Shown one piece after another: positions 23,801 to 32,614 of a stretch of 64,000 bases of DNA. How positions within the stretch are numbered: the stretch's first letter is position 1; every line of letters starts with the position of its first letter. Below the pieces are notes generated by a model that was given only the letters and a program-made list of their open reading frames with translations, had not been told where the DNA came from and made no database searches. The translations under genes and the position numbers were made by a program. This stretch comes from Micropterus salmoides (lineage: Eukaryota > Chordata > Actinopteri > Centrarchiformes > Centrarchidae): the NCBI RefSeq assembly GCF_014851395.1, contig NW_024040040.1, positions 17,321,000-17,384,999 of the forward strand, written 5' to 3'.

Positions 23801-25840
23801 CATTAATATTTCACCTAGATGGGAGTTTTATTACCCAATAACCTGCAGTGCTCTTTGACCTGGTGGGTGACATTGGGTAGGGATTCCAGAAAAATATGCA
23901 ATAATTAAATGGATTAATTATAAAACTGGCGACAAGCCATGAAATCCATATTATCTTGCTGTTTTGAAAAGTTACTTTAGAAACAAACAGCATATCTGCT
24001 ACAAGCTAACAGCATCAATCTACACCATTAATTGATGACCTTGTGAAAGTCAAAGACCAGTTTAAATCTATAAGACATCATGCATCAAAAAACAGAAAAT
24101 GTAAATCATAATTATATTATCAAATCATTAGCAGGCCATTTTATCATGTCAGGTTCACTAATGTCTACTTAGTGCTTTGTGAGTGAAAGCTGAATCTGCC
24201 TCCTTGTGAACTGACCTTGTGAAGGACACGTTTGTTCAGAGGGTAAAAGGCACTTTGTCTTTTAACAAGCTGTTTTAAGGGTAGCTCATGAACAAAGTGA
24301 GAACAACTGTGGAAAACTTCAAAGAATTTACAGATTAAACCTTAATACCTTTAACAAATCTACTTCTGCTTTATAAAATGCCACCATCATACATTTAAAA
24401 ATGCTGTCTCATATCATTCATGAGCCCTTTACATTGACTTGGGGATGAACTTAATGCAAGAGTGCCTCACTGACCTTGGGAAACGACCTCAGCCAGCTAC
24501 AGCTTCAGATTGAGAGGAAAAGGCTGACACCAGTGGAAATTGGGCCACACAGGATACGTCAAATGCACCTAAACCTCAATGCATGCAACTTTACAACTCT
24601 GCAAATGCCTATGCATCAAAAGTAGCTGAGTAAAGTGGTGAAAATTTTGTATCTGATTGTGGCCAGAGATAAATGAACAAAAGGAAGTAAAATGCAGAAA
24701 AATACATGTTTAGCAGCTGCGGTAAGGAACAGTTCATGTGTTTTGAGAAACTGAAGATAATAATGACAATAGAGCCTCCCAACCAACACTTCAGCGCTGA
24801 AACCCAATCTAGATAAGCATGACATAGAAGTTAAGTATAGCTGTGAACTCCTTAATAACACGTGACAGTACACGCATCAGTGTAAGTAGCAATCTTTATG
24901 AAATACGAAGCAGACAGCTACATCTCATGTGACTAGCCGTGAGGTTTGTCTCAGCCTCATTGCTGTGACCAATGGTAGTGACCTACAGTAGACCAACAGT
25001 ATTAACATGGCTGTCCAAGACTGTCATTAAGTATGAGAAAAGCGATGTGTGTGGGAGAACATGGTTGTAAAGTTCAAGAAGGTCATTCTATTTAACGCCT
25101 GTTCTTTTCGGTTTTAATTAAGGTGAATTTTGCAATTTACAAACACTTTTAACAAAGTGATTAACAAAGTCACTTTTGTGTTCACATAGTGAAATCGCCC
25201 CAATCATGCGCTACCAGATAATCACAGATTGGTTGGACTTTTTGTTTGTGTACTCACCAGGTCAACTTCTTTCTTCAGCTCATCCATGTCCTTCTTAGCT
25301 TTACCTTTCTTGCCTTTCTTCTCATGGCTATCTGCGGTTGCTGCCGGTTTGTACTCATCTTTCCCTCTCTGGATGAAAGAAAGTGAGACAAAATTAGCTT
25401 CTGCACAAGATTGAGTACATGCAGGAAGATTGCTCTGAAGCTTCCTCTTTTGTGTCACGAGTAAGAAAGCAGCAAGAAAGCTGTGTCAACTTCGCTGTTC
25501 AAACATGCTCTAAAACTTGTGTTAATCATTATTAGAAGGATTGTGAGTTACTCCTGTAAAAATCTCTACTTTGAAAAGTCTGAAGAGCTCTAAACTGTAA
25601 AAAAAAAAAAAAACACACACACAAAAACTATACGCTCACACAACAGATTTCGAAACCAAGATACTTCAAAGTACTTCAGGCATTCTACAACTGTCAAGCT
25701 TAACCAATAACTTGTGAACGTAACTTGGTCTGAGCTCAAAACTGAAGAACATAACTACCTAATCTTAACCTAAATCTGAAGACTCTTAGAAACCAGGCCA
25801 AAACATGTGACAAAGTTCCAGTACTTACTCCCAGCCCCAT
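8863..25840 (-). CDS. atp1a1: Na+/K+-transporting ATPase subunit alpha-1, complete gene, 23 coding exons
   Basis: Catalytic subunit of the sodium pump: a plasma-membrane P2C-type ATPase that exports 3 Na+ and imports 2 K+ per ATP, working with a beta subunit (and FXYD proteins). The coding exons, listed separately, total 3072 nt and give 1023 residues plus stop, the same length as human ATP1A1. Visible motifs: Lys-rich N-terminal tail (about 20-39), TGES (219-222), PEGL in M4 (333-336), phosphorylated Asp in DKTGT (Asp376), KGAPE nucleotide-site motif (508-512), TGDGVNDSP hinge (715-723), beta-contact SYGQ (901-904), C-terminal ETYY. The start MGLG followed by RGKDEYKPAAT is the alpha-1 type, not alpha-2 or alpha-3. 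Gln118 and Asn129 border the M1-M2 loop, as in ouabain-sensitive pumps. All splice sites are GT-AG and all phases match, so this is an intact gene. Which teleost alpha-1 paralogue it is cannot be told from this window. Confidence 0.98.
9775..9800. repeat. (CA)n microsatellite in atp1a1 intron 22
   Basis: About 12 CA units with one CG interruption, inside intron 22. Confidence 0.9.
10398..10489 (-). CDS. atp1a1: atp1a1 exon 22, M10 (residues 984-1015)
   Basis: 92 nt, PSWWFCAFPYSLLIFLYDEV (M10), then RKYILRRSPGG. Acceptor ccttag, donor GTAAGAC. Confidence 0.97.
11080..11400. repeat. purine-rich stretch in atp1a1 intron 21
   Basis: The plus strand is dominated by A and G (for example GAGAGGAGAGACACAAGG, GAAGAGAGAGAGACG); the transcript strand is therefore pyrimidine-rich. 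Open frames here are composition artefacts, not exons. Confidence 0.7.
11863..11964 (-). CDS. atp1a1: atp1a1 exon 21, M9 (residues 950-984)
   Basis: 102 nt, NHILIFGLFEETALAAF through CPGMDVALRMYPL. Donor GTGAGT lies directly beside a short (TG)n run in intron 21. Confidence 0.97.
12469..12599 (-). CDS. atp1a1: atp1a1 exon 20, M8 and PKA-site loop (residues 907-950)
   Basis: 131 nt, TYERRKIIEFTCHTAFF, M8, then CKTRKNSIVQQGM. Ser943 matches the described PKA serine, but its context here is RKNS rather than the RRNS of mammals. Confidence 0.97.
12726..12871 (-). CDS. atp1a1: atp1a1 exon 19, M7 and beta-subunit contact (residues 858-906)
   Basis: 146 nt, with M7 (FFTYFVILAENGFLP) and the extracellular L7-8 loop ending DSYGQQW. 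SYGQ at 901-904 is the known beta-subunit interaction motif. Confidence 0.97.
13076..13199 (-). CDS. atp1a1: atp1a1 exon 18 (residues 817-858)
   Basis: 124 nt, VPAISLAYEEAESDIMKRQP to ISMAYGQIG, the cytoplasmic L6-7 loop and entry to M7. Confidence 0.97.
13370..13524 (-). CDS. atp1a1: atp1a1 exon 17, M5-M6 ion-binding core (residues 765-816)
   Basis: 155 nt. M5 contains TLTSNIPEISPFLLF and M6 contains CIDLGTDM; these helices supply most Na+/K+ ligands. Residue 783 is Asn, the common alpha-1 state, not the Lys reported for the freshwater alpha-1a pump of salmonids. Confidence 0.97.
13614..13782 (-). CDS. atp1a1: atp1a1 exon 16, TGDGVNDSP hinge (residues 709-765)
   Basis: 169 nt, [20 protein letters not shown] to [18 protein letters not shown] (715-723) carries the Asp residues that coordinate Mg2+ in the phosphorylation domain. 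Confidence 0.98.
13913..14063 (-). CDS. atp1a1: atp1a1 exon 15, P domain (residues 658-708)
   Basis: 151 nt, DAKACVVHGGELKDM through [20 protein letters not shown]. Phases before and after match exons 14 and 16 exactly. Confidence 0.97.
14795..14931 (-). CDS. atp1a1: atp1a1 exon 14, P domain (residues 613-658)
   Basis: 137 nt, [20 protein letters not shown] through NETVEDIAARLN. MVTGD is the conserved P-domain motif that supports Mg2+/phosphate handling. Confidence 0.97.
15183..15358 (-). CDS. atp1a1: atp1a1 exon 13 (residues 554-612)
   Basis: 176 nt, FCHFNLPDDQFQDGFAF through MIDPPRAAVPDAVGKC to AGIK. DPPR is the conserved P-type ATPase motif at the N/P domain hinge. A similar but degenerate stretch occurs near 27.8 kb (see findings). 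Confidence 0.97.
15469..15661 (-). CDS. atp1a1: atp1a1 exon 12, ATP-binding KGAPE motif (residues 490-554)
   Basis: 193 nt. It contains LLVMKGAPERILDRC; Lys508 of KGAPE corresponds to the FITC-reactive lysine of the ATP site. Ends in the first base of Gly554. Confidence 0.97.
15979..16113 (-). CDS. atp1a1: atp1a1 exon 11, nucleotide-binding domain (residues 445-489)
   Basis: 135 nt, RDVAGDASEAALLKC to FNSTNKYQ. Acceptor ...ccaaag, donor GTAAAG. Part of the N domain. Confidence 0.96.
16939..17247 (-). CDS. atp1a1: atp1a1 exon 10, phosphorylation site (residues 342-444)
   Basis: 309 nt, 103 codons. It contains CSDKTGTLTQNRM; Asp376 is the residue phosphorylated by ATP. It continues through the start of the nucleotide-binding domain to VPILK at a GTGAGC donor. 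The length equals the mammalian 199-nt and 110-nt exons joined, so an intron after the ENQSG region is absent here. Confidence 0.98.
17347..17615 (-). CDS. atp1a1: atp1a1 exon 9, M3-M4 (residues 252-341)
   Basis: 269 nt, the usual length of this ATP1A exon. It holds GDRTVMGRIATLA, then M3 (FIHIITGVAVFLGVSFFIL) and M4 ending in VPEGLLATVT. Pro333-Glu334-Gly335-Leu336 is the unwound M4 cation-binding motif. Confidence 0.98.
17909..18026 (-). CDS. atp1a1: atp1a1 exon 8, TGES loop (residues 213-252)
   Basis: 118 nt starting VDNSSLTGESEPQTR. TGES (219-222) is the actuator-domain loop whose Glu helps hydrolyse the aspartyl phosphate. The exon ends in the first base of Gly252. Confidence 0.97.
18567..18701 (-). 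CDS. atp1a1: atp1a1 exon 7, actuator domain (residues 168-212)
   Basis: 135 nt, from QALVIRDGEK through [20 protein letters not shown] to GCK. The donor AAG|GTCCGT is a weak match to consensus, but the reading frame and length agree with the family. Confidence 0.96.
18970..19083 (-). CDS. atp1a1: atp1a1 exon 6, M2 (residues 130-167)
   Basis: 114 nt encoding [20 protein letters not shown] (M2), followed by QEAKSSKIMDSFKN entering the actuator domain. Acceptor ctgtag, donor GTGAGTT. Confidence 0.97.
19183..19284 (-). CDS. atp1a1: atp1a1 exon 5, M1 and start of M1-M2 loop (residues 96-129)
   Basis: Encodes LFGGFSMLLWIGAIL..., which is transmembrane helix M1, then the extracellular loop from Gln118 to Asn129 (QAAAEDEPANDN). 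The bordering Gln and Asn are the residues associated with high cardiac-glycoside affinity; rodent alpha-1 replaces them with charged residues. Confidence 0.97.
19431..19532 (-). CDS. atp1a1: atp1a1 exon 4 (residues 62-95)
   Basis: 34 codons with the LARDGPNALTPPPTTPEW signature before M1, ending KFCKQ at a GTAAAGA donor. In mammalian ATP1A genes, as I recall them, this and the next exon form a single 204-nt exon; here they are two exons of 102 nt. Confidence 0.97.
20405..20720. repeat. fish interspersed repeat in atp1a1 intron 3
   Basis: Contains CTTTCCTACCTCTAGTGG, CACAATGTAGGTGAATAAAA and ACTTTCTACTGAAGAAATAG, phrases I recognise from a widespread teleost repeat. Class uncertain. Confidence 0.5.
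20925..21449 (+). mobile_element. LINE (L2/Maui-like) 3' end in atp1a1 intron 3
   Basis: Includes CTCGAGGTTTCTGCCTCTTA, AAAGGAAGTTTTTCCTTGCC, GATTTGGCACTATATAAATA and a tail of repeated TTGAA. This is the common 3' region of a fish non-LTR element. It has no coding capacity and is inserted antisense to atp1a1. The clade is from memory, not alignment. Confidence 0.65.
21548..21607 (-). CDS. atp1a1: atp1a1 exon 3 (residues 42-61)
   Basis: Sixty bases encoding DDHKLTMDELHRKYGT... with acceptor cttag and donor GTGAGCA. It is the start of the actuator domain. Intron 2 upstream is about 3.65 kb with no other recognisable gene; intron 3 downstream is about 2 kb and holds two fish repeats. Confidence 0.97.
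25258..25368 (-). CDS. atp1a1: atp1a1 exon 2, cytoplasmic Lys-rich tail (residues 5-41)
   Basis: 37 codons running from RGKDEYKPAAT to KKEVDL. This is the basic, flexible N-terminal tail that distinguishes alpha isoforms and modulates the E1/E2 balance. The acceptor is ...catccag and the donor GTGAGTA. Confidence 0.97.
25829..25840 (-). CDS. atp1a1: atp1a1 coding exon 1 (residues 1-4)
   Basis: Twelve coding bases, MGLG, followed directly by a GTAAGTAC donor. The start is fixed by the alpha-1 N-terminus and by the phase-0 join to exon 2. This mini-exon layout (MGxG then intron) is typical of ATP1A1 genes. It is far too short for ORF-based detection. Confidence 0.95.
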
Positions 25841-25906
25841 GTTTGCAATGCAAGTCTGAGAACAGTCAATCCAATTGTCTTTTTAAATTACAGCTTTCCT
25901 ACTCCG

Positions 25907-25952
25907 CCTCTCTCTCACTCTCTCTCTCTCTCTCATACACTCTCGCTCTCTC
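25907..25952. repeat. (TC)n/(GA)n run in atp1a1 5' UTR
   Basis: Imperfect TC dinucleotides, read as GA in the transcript. It falls between the predicted start site and the ATG, so it would be part of the 5' UTR. Confidence 0.7.
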
Positions 25953-26006
25953 AACCCTGTTTCCTCCTGTCTTCCGCACTCCCCAGAGCAGAGAAGATAC
26001 ATTGCT

Positions 26007-26014
26007 TGACGTTA
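26007..26014. promoter_or_regulatory. CRE-like site in atp1a1 core promoter
   Basis: TGACGTTA on the plus strand, TAACGTCA in the gene's direction, 8 bases downstream of the TATA box. It is one base from the consensus CRE. A CRE/ATF element is known in mammalian ATP1A1 promoters; use here is inferred. Confidence 0.4.
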
Positions 26015-26021
26015 GCATGCC

Positions 26022-26027
26022 TTTATA
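26022..26027 (-). promoter_or_regulatory. candidate TATA box of atp1a1
   Basis: GGGTATAAAGG on the minus strand, 182 bases upstream of the ATG. It predicts a start near 25990-25997 and a 5' UTR of about 150 bases. The minus strand just upstream (26050-26200) is rich in CCCTCCCC-type motifs that suit Sp1/KLF factors. Confidence 0.6.
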
Positions 26028-26430
26028 CCCACAACTGGCTCACCTGCCCTGCTGAGAGGAGGAGCTTGGGGGGAGGGGAGATGGAGAGGGGTGAAACTAG
26101 ACAGGTGAGTAGTAGTGTTGGGGAGGGAAGCGTGGGTGGTTACCGGGGGAGGGAGCCATACAGTGAGGAGGAGTACGGGAGAAAGGGGAGGGGTAAATCT
26201 TGCTCAACTTCCCTGTTTTGTTCTTACTGCTTCCCTTCTCCATCTTTCACTCTTTAATCATTTACTGTCTTTCCTCAATACATTCCTCCTTCCACACAGG
26301 GTTTAAGTTTTGACCTTTACTTGCAACAGGTTTGGACGGCCAAACACCCCACGCCCTTCAGCTCCGGAGTAACCCAAGTCAATCCTTGCGCTCTCTGTGT
26401 GCTCAGTTTACAGTAAAAACAGGGATGAAT

Positions 26431-26457
26431 GGGGGGGGGGGGGGGGGGGGGGGGGGG
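26431..26457. repeat. G27 homopolymer upstream of atp1a1
   Basis: An uninterrupted run of 27 G on the plus strand, about 400 bases upstream of the TATA box. It can form G-quadruplexes; its exact length in the assembly is uncertain. Confidence 0.9.
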
Positions 26458-26699
26458 TAAAGACAAGATAGTAGACAGTAGTGAAATAAGACACAGAGAT
26501 AAAAGCAGAGCTAGAAAGGTGAAAGTCCTGTTCTACAGGAGACTGATTGCCCTAAGCTGAACGAGGTATTTCAATAAAAGACTGAAAGAGAAAAGGGCTT
26601 GGCCGGTATATATGCTTTCACATAATCATACTTTCCTGACATTTCGTCAACAAAAAAAAACATGTATGCCATTGGCCTACAATGCAGTAGCCTACAATT

Positions 26700-26960
26700 A
26701 CAATTAGCCAACTTAGACAAGATTGTCTGTGGGCGGAGTGAGTGTGTGGTTGGGCGAGAGACAGTGAGCGGCAGAAATTGATGGTGAATGCATTGGAAAA
26801 GGTGAGTAGTGAAGATTAGCAGTACGTGTTCAGTGTAGTCGACAGCTAAAGGCCCCGTGTGTTTGTTATTTCCTAACTGCTGCCAAGGAGAAGGAGGTTC
26901 TCGCGTTGAAGAGGATGTGTGGCAGTTTTACGCCGCGGCGCCTGCCTCCTTTGAGGGCGT
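26700..26960 (+). promoter_or_regulatory. GC-richer block upstream of atp1a1, possible divergent start
   Basis: Contains GGGCGG at 26733-26738 and a plus-strand ATGGTGAATGCATTGGAAAAG followed by GTGAGT (codons MVNALEK), then a CpG-rich stretch (about 26890-26960). It could be a divergent promoter or nothing. No further exon could be linked to it. Confidence 0.2.
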
Positions 26961-27679
26961 ACACTACAATACATCACCTCAACACAGCATCTCTGTATCA
27001 GCTTAACAGAAAGAGCAGCGTCTGCATTTATGCCGATATTCAAAGTCACACCGTCGGGATTTCCAAATACCATGCTATATCGCACCTTGATACCACCCAA
27101 GCTGATTAAAACTGACTAACATTTTTTTCCCCATGAGGGCTTGGGAGAAAGAGGCTGGACAAAACTGTTTCTCATAGCAAAGATAACAAGTGGAATGCAA
27201 AGGGAGGAATCCACTGTGCCTTTAGCTTTCCCTCTCTATCTGAGGTCAACGTGCCCTGAAAAAAAAACGACCTTGTAATTGATTCTGAAGTCCTTCCACC
27301 TGAGGAGAAGTCAAAAGACCAGGGCTGTAATTTCTTTCACAATGCTAAACCATTGTGTTTTGCATAGATTCACATTGCTGCAACACTTAGTAAGCTCAAA
27401 AATGTCCTTGGCCTACTGCCTGCTGCTCCCATACAGTGGCAAAAGGATTAATATATGTTAATCATCCTGAGAAAAACACAAAAATCCCATTTAAGACCCA
27501 GTCCTCTAAGTGTTCAGGTGAGATTTAGGTTTTCTGTCTAAACTTGGGCAAAGATCAGCTGCAACTAACCCAGCACATGGAGACAACTATGTATTTAACT
27601 TGCCTAGCTGATACACTAACAGGAACCAAAAGGTTTGTGGCTACAAGGGTAAGCCCCACCTCATTGTTCTTGCGGTTAG

Positions 27680-27850
27680 CAGAAATCTAAAGCAAAGCCA
27701 TAAAGTTGAAGTGAGAGGGTTTTAAATGAATGATTGAGCCACCTAATGACCCTGAAATACACCGTGTCCTTGAACAGACAAAGTGATTTCGCAACTGGTC
27801 ATCAGGCTGGTAAAGAAAAGCTAGATGGCAAAAATTATGTATGCTTGTGC
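27680..27850 (-). pseudogene. possible decayed ATP1A exon-13-like fragment
   Basis: The minus strand reads TTTTTGCCATCTAGC..., then GCCTGATGACCAGTT, a 15-base identity with atp1a1 exon 13 (15325-15339) in the same frame (PDDQ). Partial similarity continues for about 40 bases downstream and FCHL precedes it. No flanking exons were recognised. It may be a relic of a tandem copy or a chance match. Confidence 0.25.
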
Positions 27851-28424
27851 AGGAGATGCACTGTAAAAAACCTTTCTGGCCCAGCTTTCTGAGTCTCACT
27901 TAAGTCACAATGTCAACACAGATCTATGGCGGCCCCCTTAGCTGCACCAAAGGACACTCATGACCCTGAAGTCTCTACAAAACCAAGAAGTGCTCTTCCT
28001 GTTCATTGTAACTTGCAGAGAGGAGGAGGGATTGCCCTCATCGCTTGGCTCGTTGTTGGGGGTTGTTGGATGTGTTTGTAGTAAACGTCCGACTGTTTAT
28101 AGTCATTAGACTATGGGAGGAGGGGGATGTTATAATACAAAGTTGAGGGGAAGGGAGAGAAAGAAGGAGGGGGAGATTGTAAAATGGCAGGGAAGGACGA
28201 AAATAGGAATTCTGAGAAAAGAGGAAAGTGGAAATGAAAGGGAGGAGGAAAAAATTAAATGGGCAAAAGATGGACAACAGTATGAGAGGCAGGTATTGTT
28301 CTTGTTTTTGTACAATGAAAGTAGCTCACTGTGTTGCTGCTTTGGTAGTACAGAGGTCTATAGAACCTGCCATGGCAGTGGAGCCTGCAATGTATTGAAT
28401 TCAGTTTGTTCCAATTCTATCTAC

Positions 28425-28915
28425 AAGGATGAAATAGATCCACGAGAAAGAGGACGGTGATGTAAGAGATAGAGAAAGGTTGAGAAAACCCTTTCGGGGA
28501 CAGTTCAACCCAAAATAAAATAAAGCTCATTTTCCTTCTTACCCACAGTGCTGCATATCCACAGAGATAATGACTACATCTCACCACAATACAACATAAC
28601 CCAATGGAAACAGGCTTGTGGTGCAGTTACTCATGATAATCCCTTGAAATTCATTGAGATGTTAACAACATGTGCTTCACAGCACATCATGTCAACAGCT
28701 GTAGATGTGTGTGGGCATACTTTCTGTTCTATGAAGCTATTACTGGAGCAAAACAACTGTGACAGTGGAATTTGTAATTGTAGATAACAGTTACATGCAT
28801 GTGTATCAGTAAAATTGAATTCATGGTTAAAAATGCTCTATAAGTTGCAAACCTGTTGAATTTGTTTCTCAATGTCTTGCATCACCGTCCTCTTTCTCCT
28901 GGAATTCCATCCCTG
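28425..28915. repeat. imperfect inverted repeat, possible MITE remnant
   Basis: GAGAAAGAGGACGGTGATG at 28444-28462 recurs exactly in reverse complement at 28880-28898; similarity extends on both sides to arms of about 50 bases, with about 400 bases between. The interior starts GGACAGTTCAACCCAAAATA, which resembles ends of common fish MITEs. Confidence 0.5.
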
Positions 28916-29004
28916 TTAACAGAACTGGATTTAATTAGTATACAGTACCTGCCTCTTTAGCTTCACAATGACATATGACCACACCTCCTATTCAAACACA
29001 TTTG

Positions 29005-29005
<1 letters not shown>

Positions 29006-29052
<47 letters not shown>
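29006..29052. repeat. (CA)n microsatellite
   Basis: About 23 uninterrupted CA units. Confidence 0.95.
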
Positions 29053-29054
<2 letters not shown>

Positions 29055-29059
29055 TTCTG

Positions 29060-32000
29060 TTTGCACTTTCATTTGCTCGATTTGTACTTGAGTATGTAAG
29101 TCTTTGGGAAAACGACCTCCCACGCTGCAGTGATGGTACTGCTGCATCAATAAAACCAATACTGCAAACCATGATTGAGCCTAAGTGGCTCCTTCTGAGT
29201 TTTTAGGTGGCTGATGGGGGTTTCAGCTCCATAATTAATGCAGTATAAGTTCTTGTTTAACCCCAAACAATGCTCTGCCATACATAAACAGCAGGAAAAC
29301 ATAAAAATCAGCCTTTGTAATGCCACTGTAGTAGCAAGTACAATGAGTAATATTATTAGTGGAAACATATTAGTAGCAAGTGACGTAGGATAACTACAAT
29401 TTAATACCCATTTTTGTACTAGATTTAACACTATTAGTGTATGTAGTAAGAAGAGCTGTTTTATGTCTTCTTTATGCACTCCATACCTAATGTTTTGTGT
29501 CCTCTACAATCGAAAATAAGTTAAAGGTTCAGTTCAATTAGAAAAAGACTTCCTGACTTACCTGTAGTTGTATATAGCGACACAGATATCTAATATCTGT
29601 CCAGTCACCTCTATTGTAAGTGGGAAGGAGGGAGAAATCTCAAAGGCTCTCTCAGTTTCCCATTTATTATACTTATTCTGGGTGCAGGAGTCTGAACTAC
29701 ATTTAAATATTCCTTTGGATAGTCCAAAAGTGTAAATACATACATACATTGTAAATGTTTCACACTGCTGCAGGATGCCCTTGTAGTACTCAAACTGTTC
29801 TGAACTTTGCACCAAAGAGGCATTTTAAAATGTTTAATAATCAAACCTAAAATGACTGTTAGTCCGGCACTGATTGACACAGAAAAGAGAAGAGAGTCAG
29901 ACACAGAGAAGGGGAGGAGGGGAAATGCAGCTGGAGACAGTCAGCATCTATCCAAATAGATAAATGGTTATTCCAACACCACTACCTGAGATTACATTTA
30001 CATACTGACAAGCTGTCTGAAGTTTATCTGGCAAACATGTAAATGTGTGTTCACTGGGCCTGCTTGCAATATCGCACAGGTGCAACTCTATTACCATTAT
30101 TAATGAACATTTTGCATTGGGCATACAAAGCATGGAAACTTTTATTCATTGAGGAATTGTAGAGCTAAACTCACCTCCGTTGTGTGTCAGACAGACTCAA
30201 AACTGTCTGTGAATGAAAACCAAGAATAAACCCCTTAAAAATTAGACCAAACATATTGTAGTACAGGGTCCTTAAATTGAGCCTAAATTAGGATATACAA
30301 AAGTTCAATTTATAATGTTGGCAACAGACCAAAATTATATCGACAGAAATGGTAACTAGACTTTGCTATATGGTATTAAAAGATCTAGTCATAAAAGCAT
30401 TATTGTTTGAAAAACTCATTCTTATTTATACCCTTTTGGATTTTATTTTTATTTTATTTTAGCCACTATGTGTTAAATTCAATTCAACATTAAGATACTT
30501 TTGTTACTGACTATGTTTCTATGATATTATAATATAAACTATACATACAACATGCAATGGGAAAGACAGCCGCGAGGAAGTGAATAACCACAGTCATGAG
30601 TCAAATTCCAACCCACCACATTATGAGAACAGTATGTTTCTCAGCACACTGACCTTCCAGTATTTCCACGTTGCAATGTAACTTATTTATTATCAAGCTA
30701 TCAAAAGAACCTTTTCTTTGTACTCAAATGAGCTTTCTAGCCAGAAAATGTGTTTTTATTTGTGGAAAATTACTCCCCACAGTCACCTCTCACGCTGATT
30801 TTCTTTGCCTCTACAGCACTACTAACAGTGCACATGACTTGTATATATTCCTTTACTGCTCTGTGTGTAATATATAACACATTCGTAGATGCTGTAAGCA
30901 TAGCACATTTCCCAATGAGTCCCAGAAATTCAGTGAAAATGAGAGAACAGACCAACTCTTTTACTCATAAATAATATAGGCTTTTAATGGAACGTCATTT
31001 CACAGTTAAATGTAGGTTTTCCAATGTGTTTATTTTTTCTATAATTTATTAATAAATAATTTGGATCAATCAAAAATTAATATTTCCATCAGTCTGAATT
31101 GATACCTAGGGACTTTCTGCTGTGCATTTCTCTAACATGTGAACTGCAGTATACTCACTGCAAGTCTCTTACAGGATCTTGAGCTTTAAATCACACTGAA
31201 CAAGATGTCATCTCCCTCTTTTTTCCCTGTGCCGAGTGCACTGGCTGTATCAAGCTGAGAGTCAAAATTGCAGCCAATTTGGAAAGCAAAACACAGAGAG
31301 TTCTCGAATTATAGCAGAAGCTGAAAGCAGAACCTGTCTTATACCAGACACAGAAAGACGAGAAAATCTTGGACTCCATGGACCTAATGAACTTCACAAT
31401 CCACCCCATGTCGGAGATTTGGGTGAATGGCTTACTGGCTTTTTCATAGTGCAAGTCAAAAGACTATCTCATGTTCTACTCCTGGTGCATCAAACCAAAC
31501 AGGATGGAATTGAAAATAATCCGACAACAGACTGTATCCAGTGTTATTTCTCTGAAAATGAAGCCGGAAAGCATCGGCTGGTGACACCTGCAATTCCCAT
31601 GAAAGCATCTCTCTGACGCACGCCGACGTCATTGCCAGACACAAGCTTAACGCTGGCAGTGCCAATGCTCTAAGTAAGTATGTCTTTGTATAAAAGCACA
31701 CCAACAAGCCAGTAACAGTTGTCTTGGTTTGAGAGCCAAGAAGCTTTAAGAGCAAACTGCTAAAAACATGAAGTCTACTGAACATCATGGTCAGGGACTT
31801 GGCCTAGAATATTTACCCCAGTAGGGAATCAGAGATCCCAAAAAGAGACTTCGCACACCTGCTCGAAATTCCCAACCCAGGTGAAATTACCAACCCAGGC
31901 CTGATCCTCATTCAAGGAAAGAGTGGAATCTCTCTGTTGACTCTTAGCGCTCTACATCTAGCTCAATTCAGCATGTGTGGTTTCAAATTTCATTGTTATT

Positions 32001-32600
32001 GAGAATTAAGGTTTGTCTTTGGAGAACAGAGGTTGCTTTCAAATGGTTGGCTTTCACCAGAACAGAACAAAAATGTAAGGGCTTCAGATGTGCTTTAAGC
32101 CTCCCTCTTTTACAGAGAAAAATCCCAGATGAGGGAGATAAAGACACCATGGATACCAGACATGTGACTCCATCAACCCCAGTCTTCTCACTCATCTGCT
32201 ATGGGGGATCTTTGGGTCAAGGTCCAGTATCCCTTCTCTGGAAATTGTCAAAAACACAGATAAAAGTGACAACAGAAAGAGAAAACAACACGCTCTTGCC
32301 CAGGCTGGCAAGCCTGATATGAACAGTAACGGCACAAAAAGTTTGCCTCCCTGGTCTTCCTCTACGTCTACAACAAGCTGACGCCTGACAAAGGAACTGG
32401 ACGTAATGTAACTGGATCCCACTAAGTTGCTTTCAATCAGTGATGTTAACAGGAATGTGCAAAAGTAACTTATGAGCTCTGCACTTACTGTGAAACAAGA
32501 ACATCTTCAGAAAATATATTTAAAAATTATACTGCAAATAAAAAAAATAGAAAAAAATCACAACCATCAGGAACAGGAAGTGACTTGCTCCAACGACCTT
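29060..32600. other. intergenic, nothing recognised
   Basis: AT-rich DNA. The open frames around 29150-29900 and 31190-31790 have no family I recognise, no consistent splice sites, and differ in frame from one another. I see no gene here. Confidence 0.5.
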
Positions 32601-32614
32601 CACAGTATACATGG

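Noticed and set aside
28862..28921. Possible minus-strand 60-nt exon (GWNSRRKRTVMQ...) between AG and GT
   Set aside because: It coincides with one arm of the inverted repeat, the donor GTTTGC is poor, and no partner exons exist.
31191..31790. Overlapping frames of 87-126 codons on both strands
   Set aside because: No recognisable domain; frames conflict and none is flanked by convincing splice sites.
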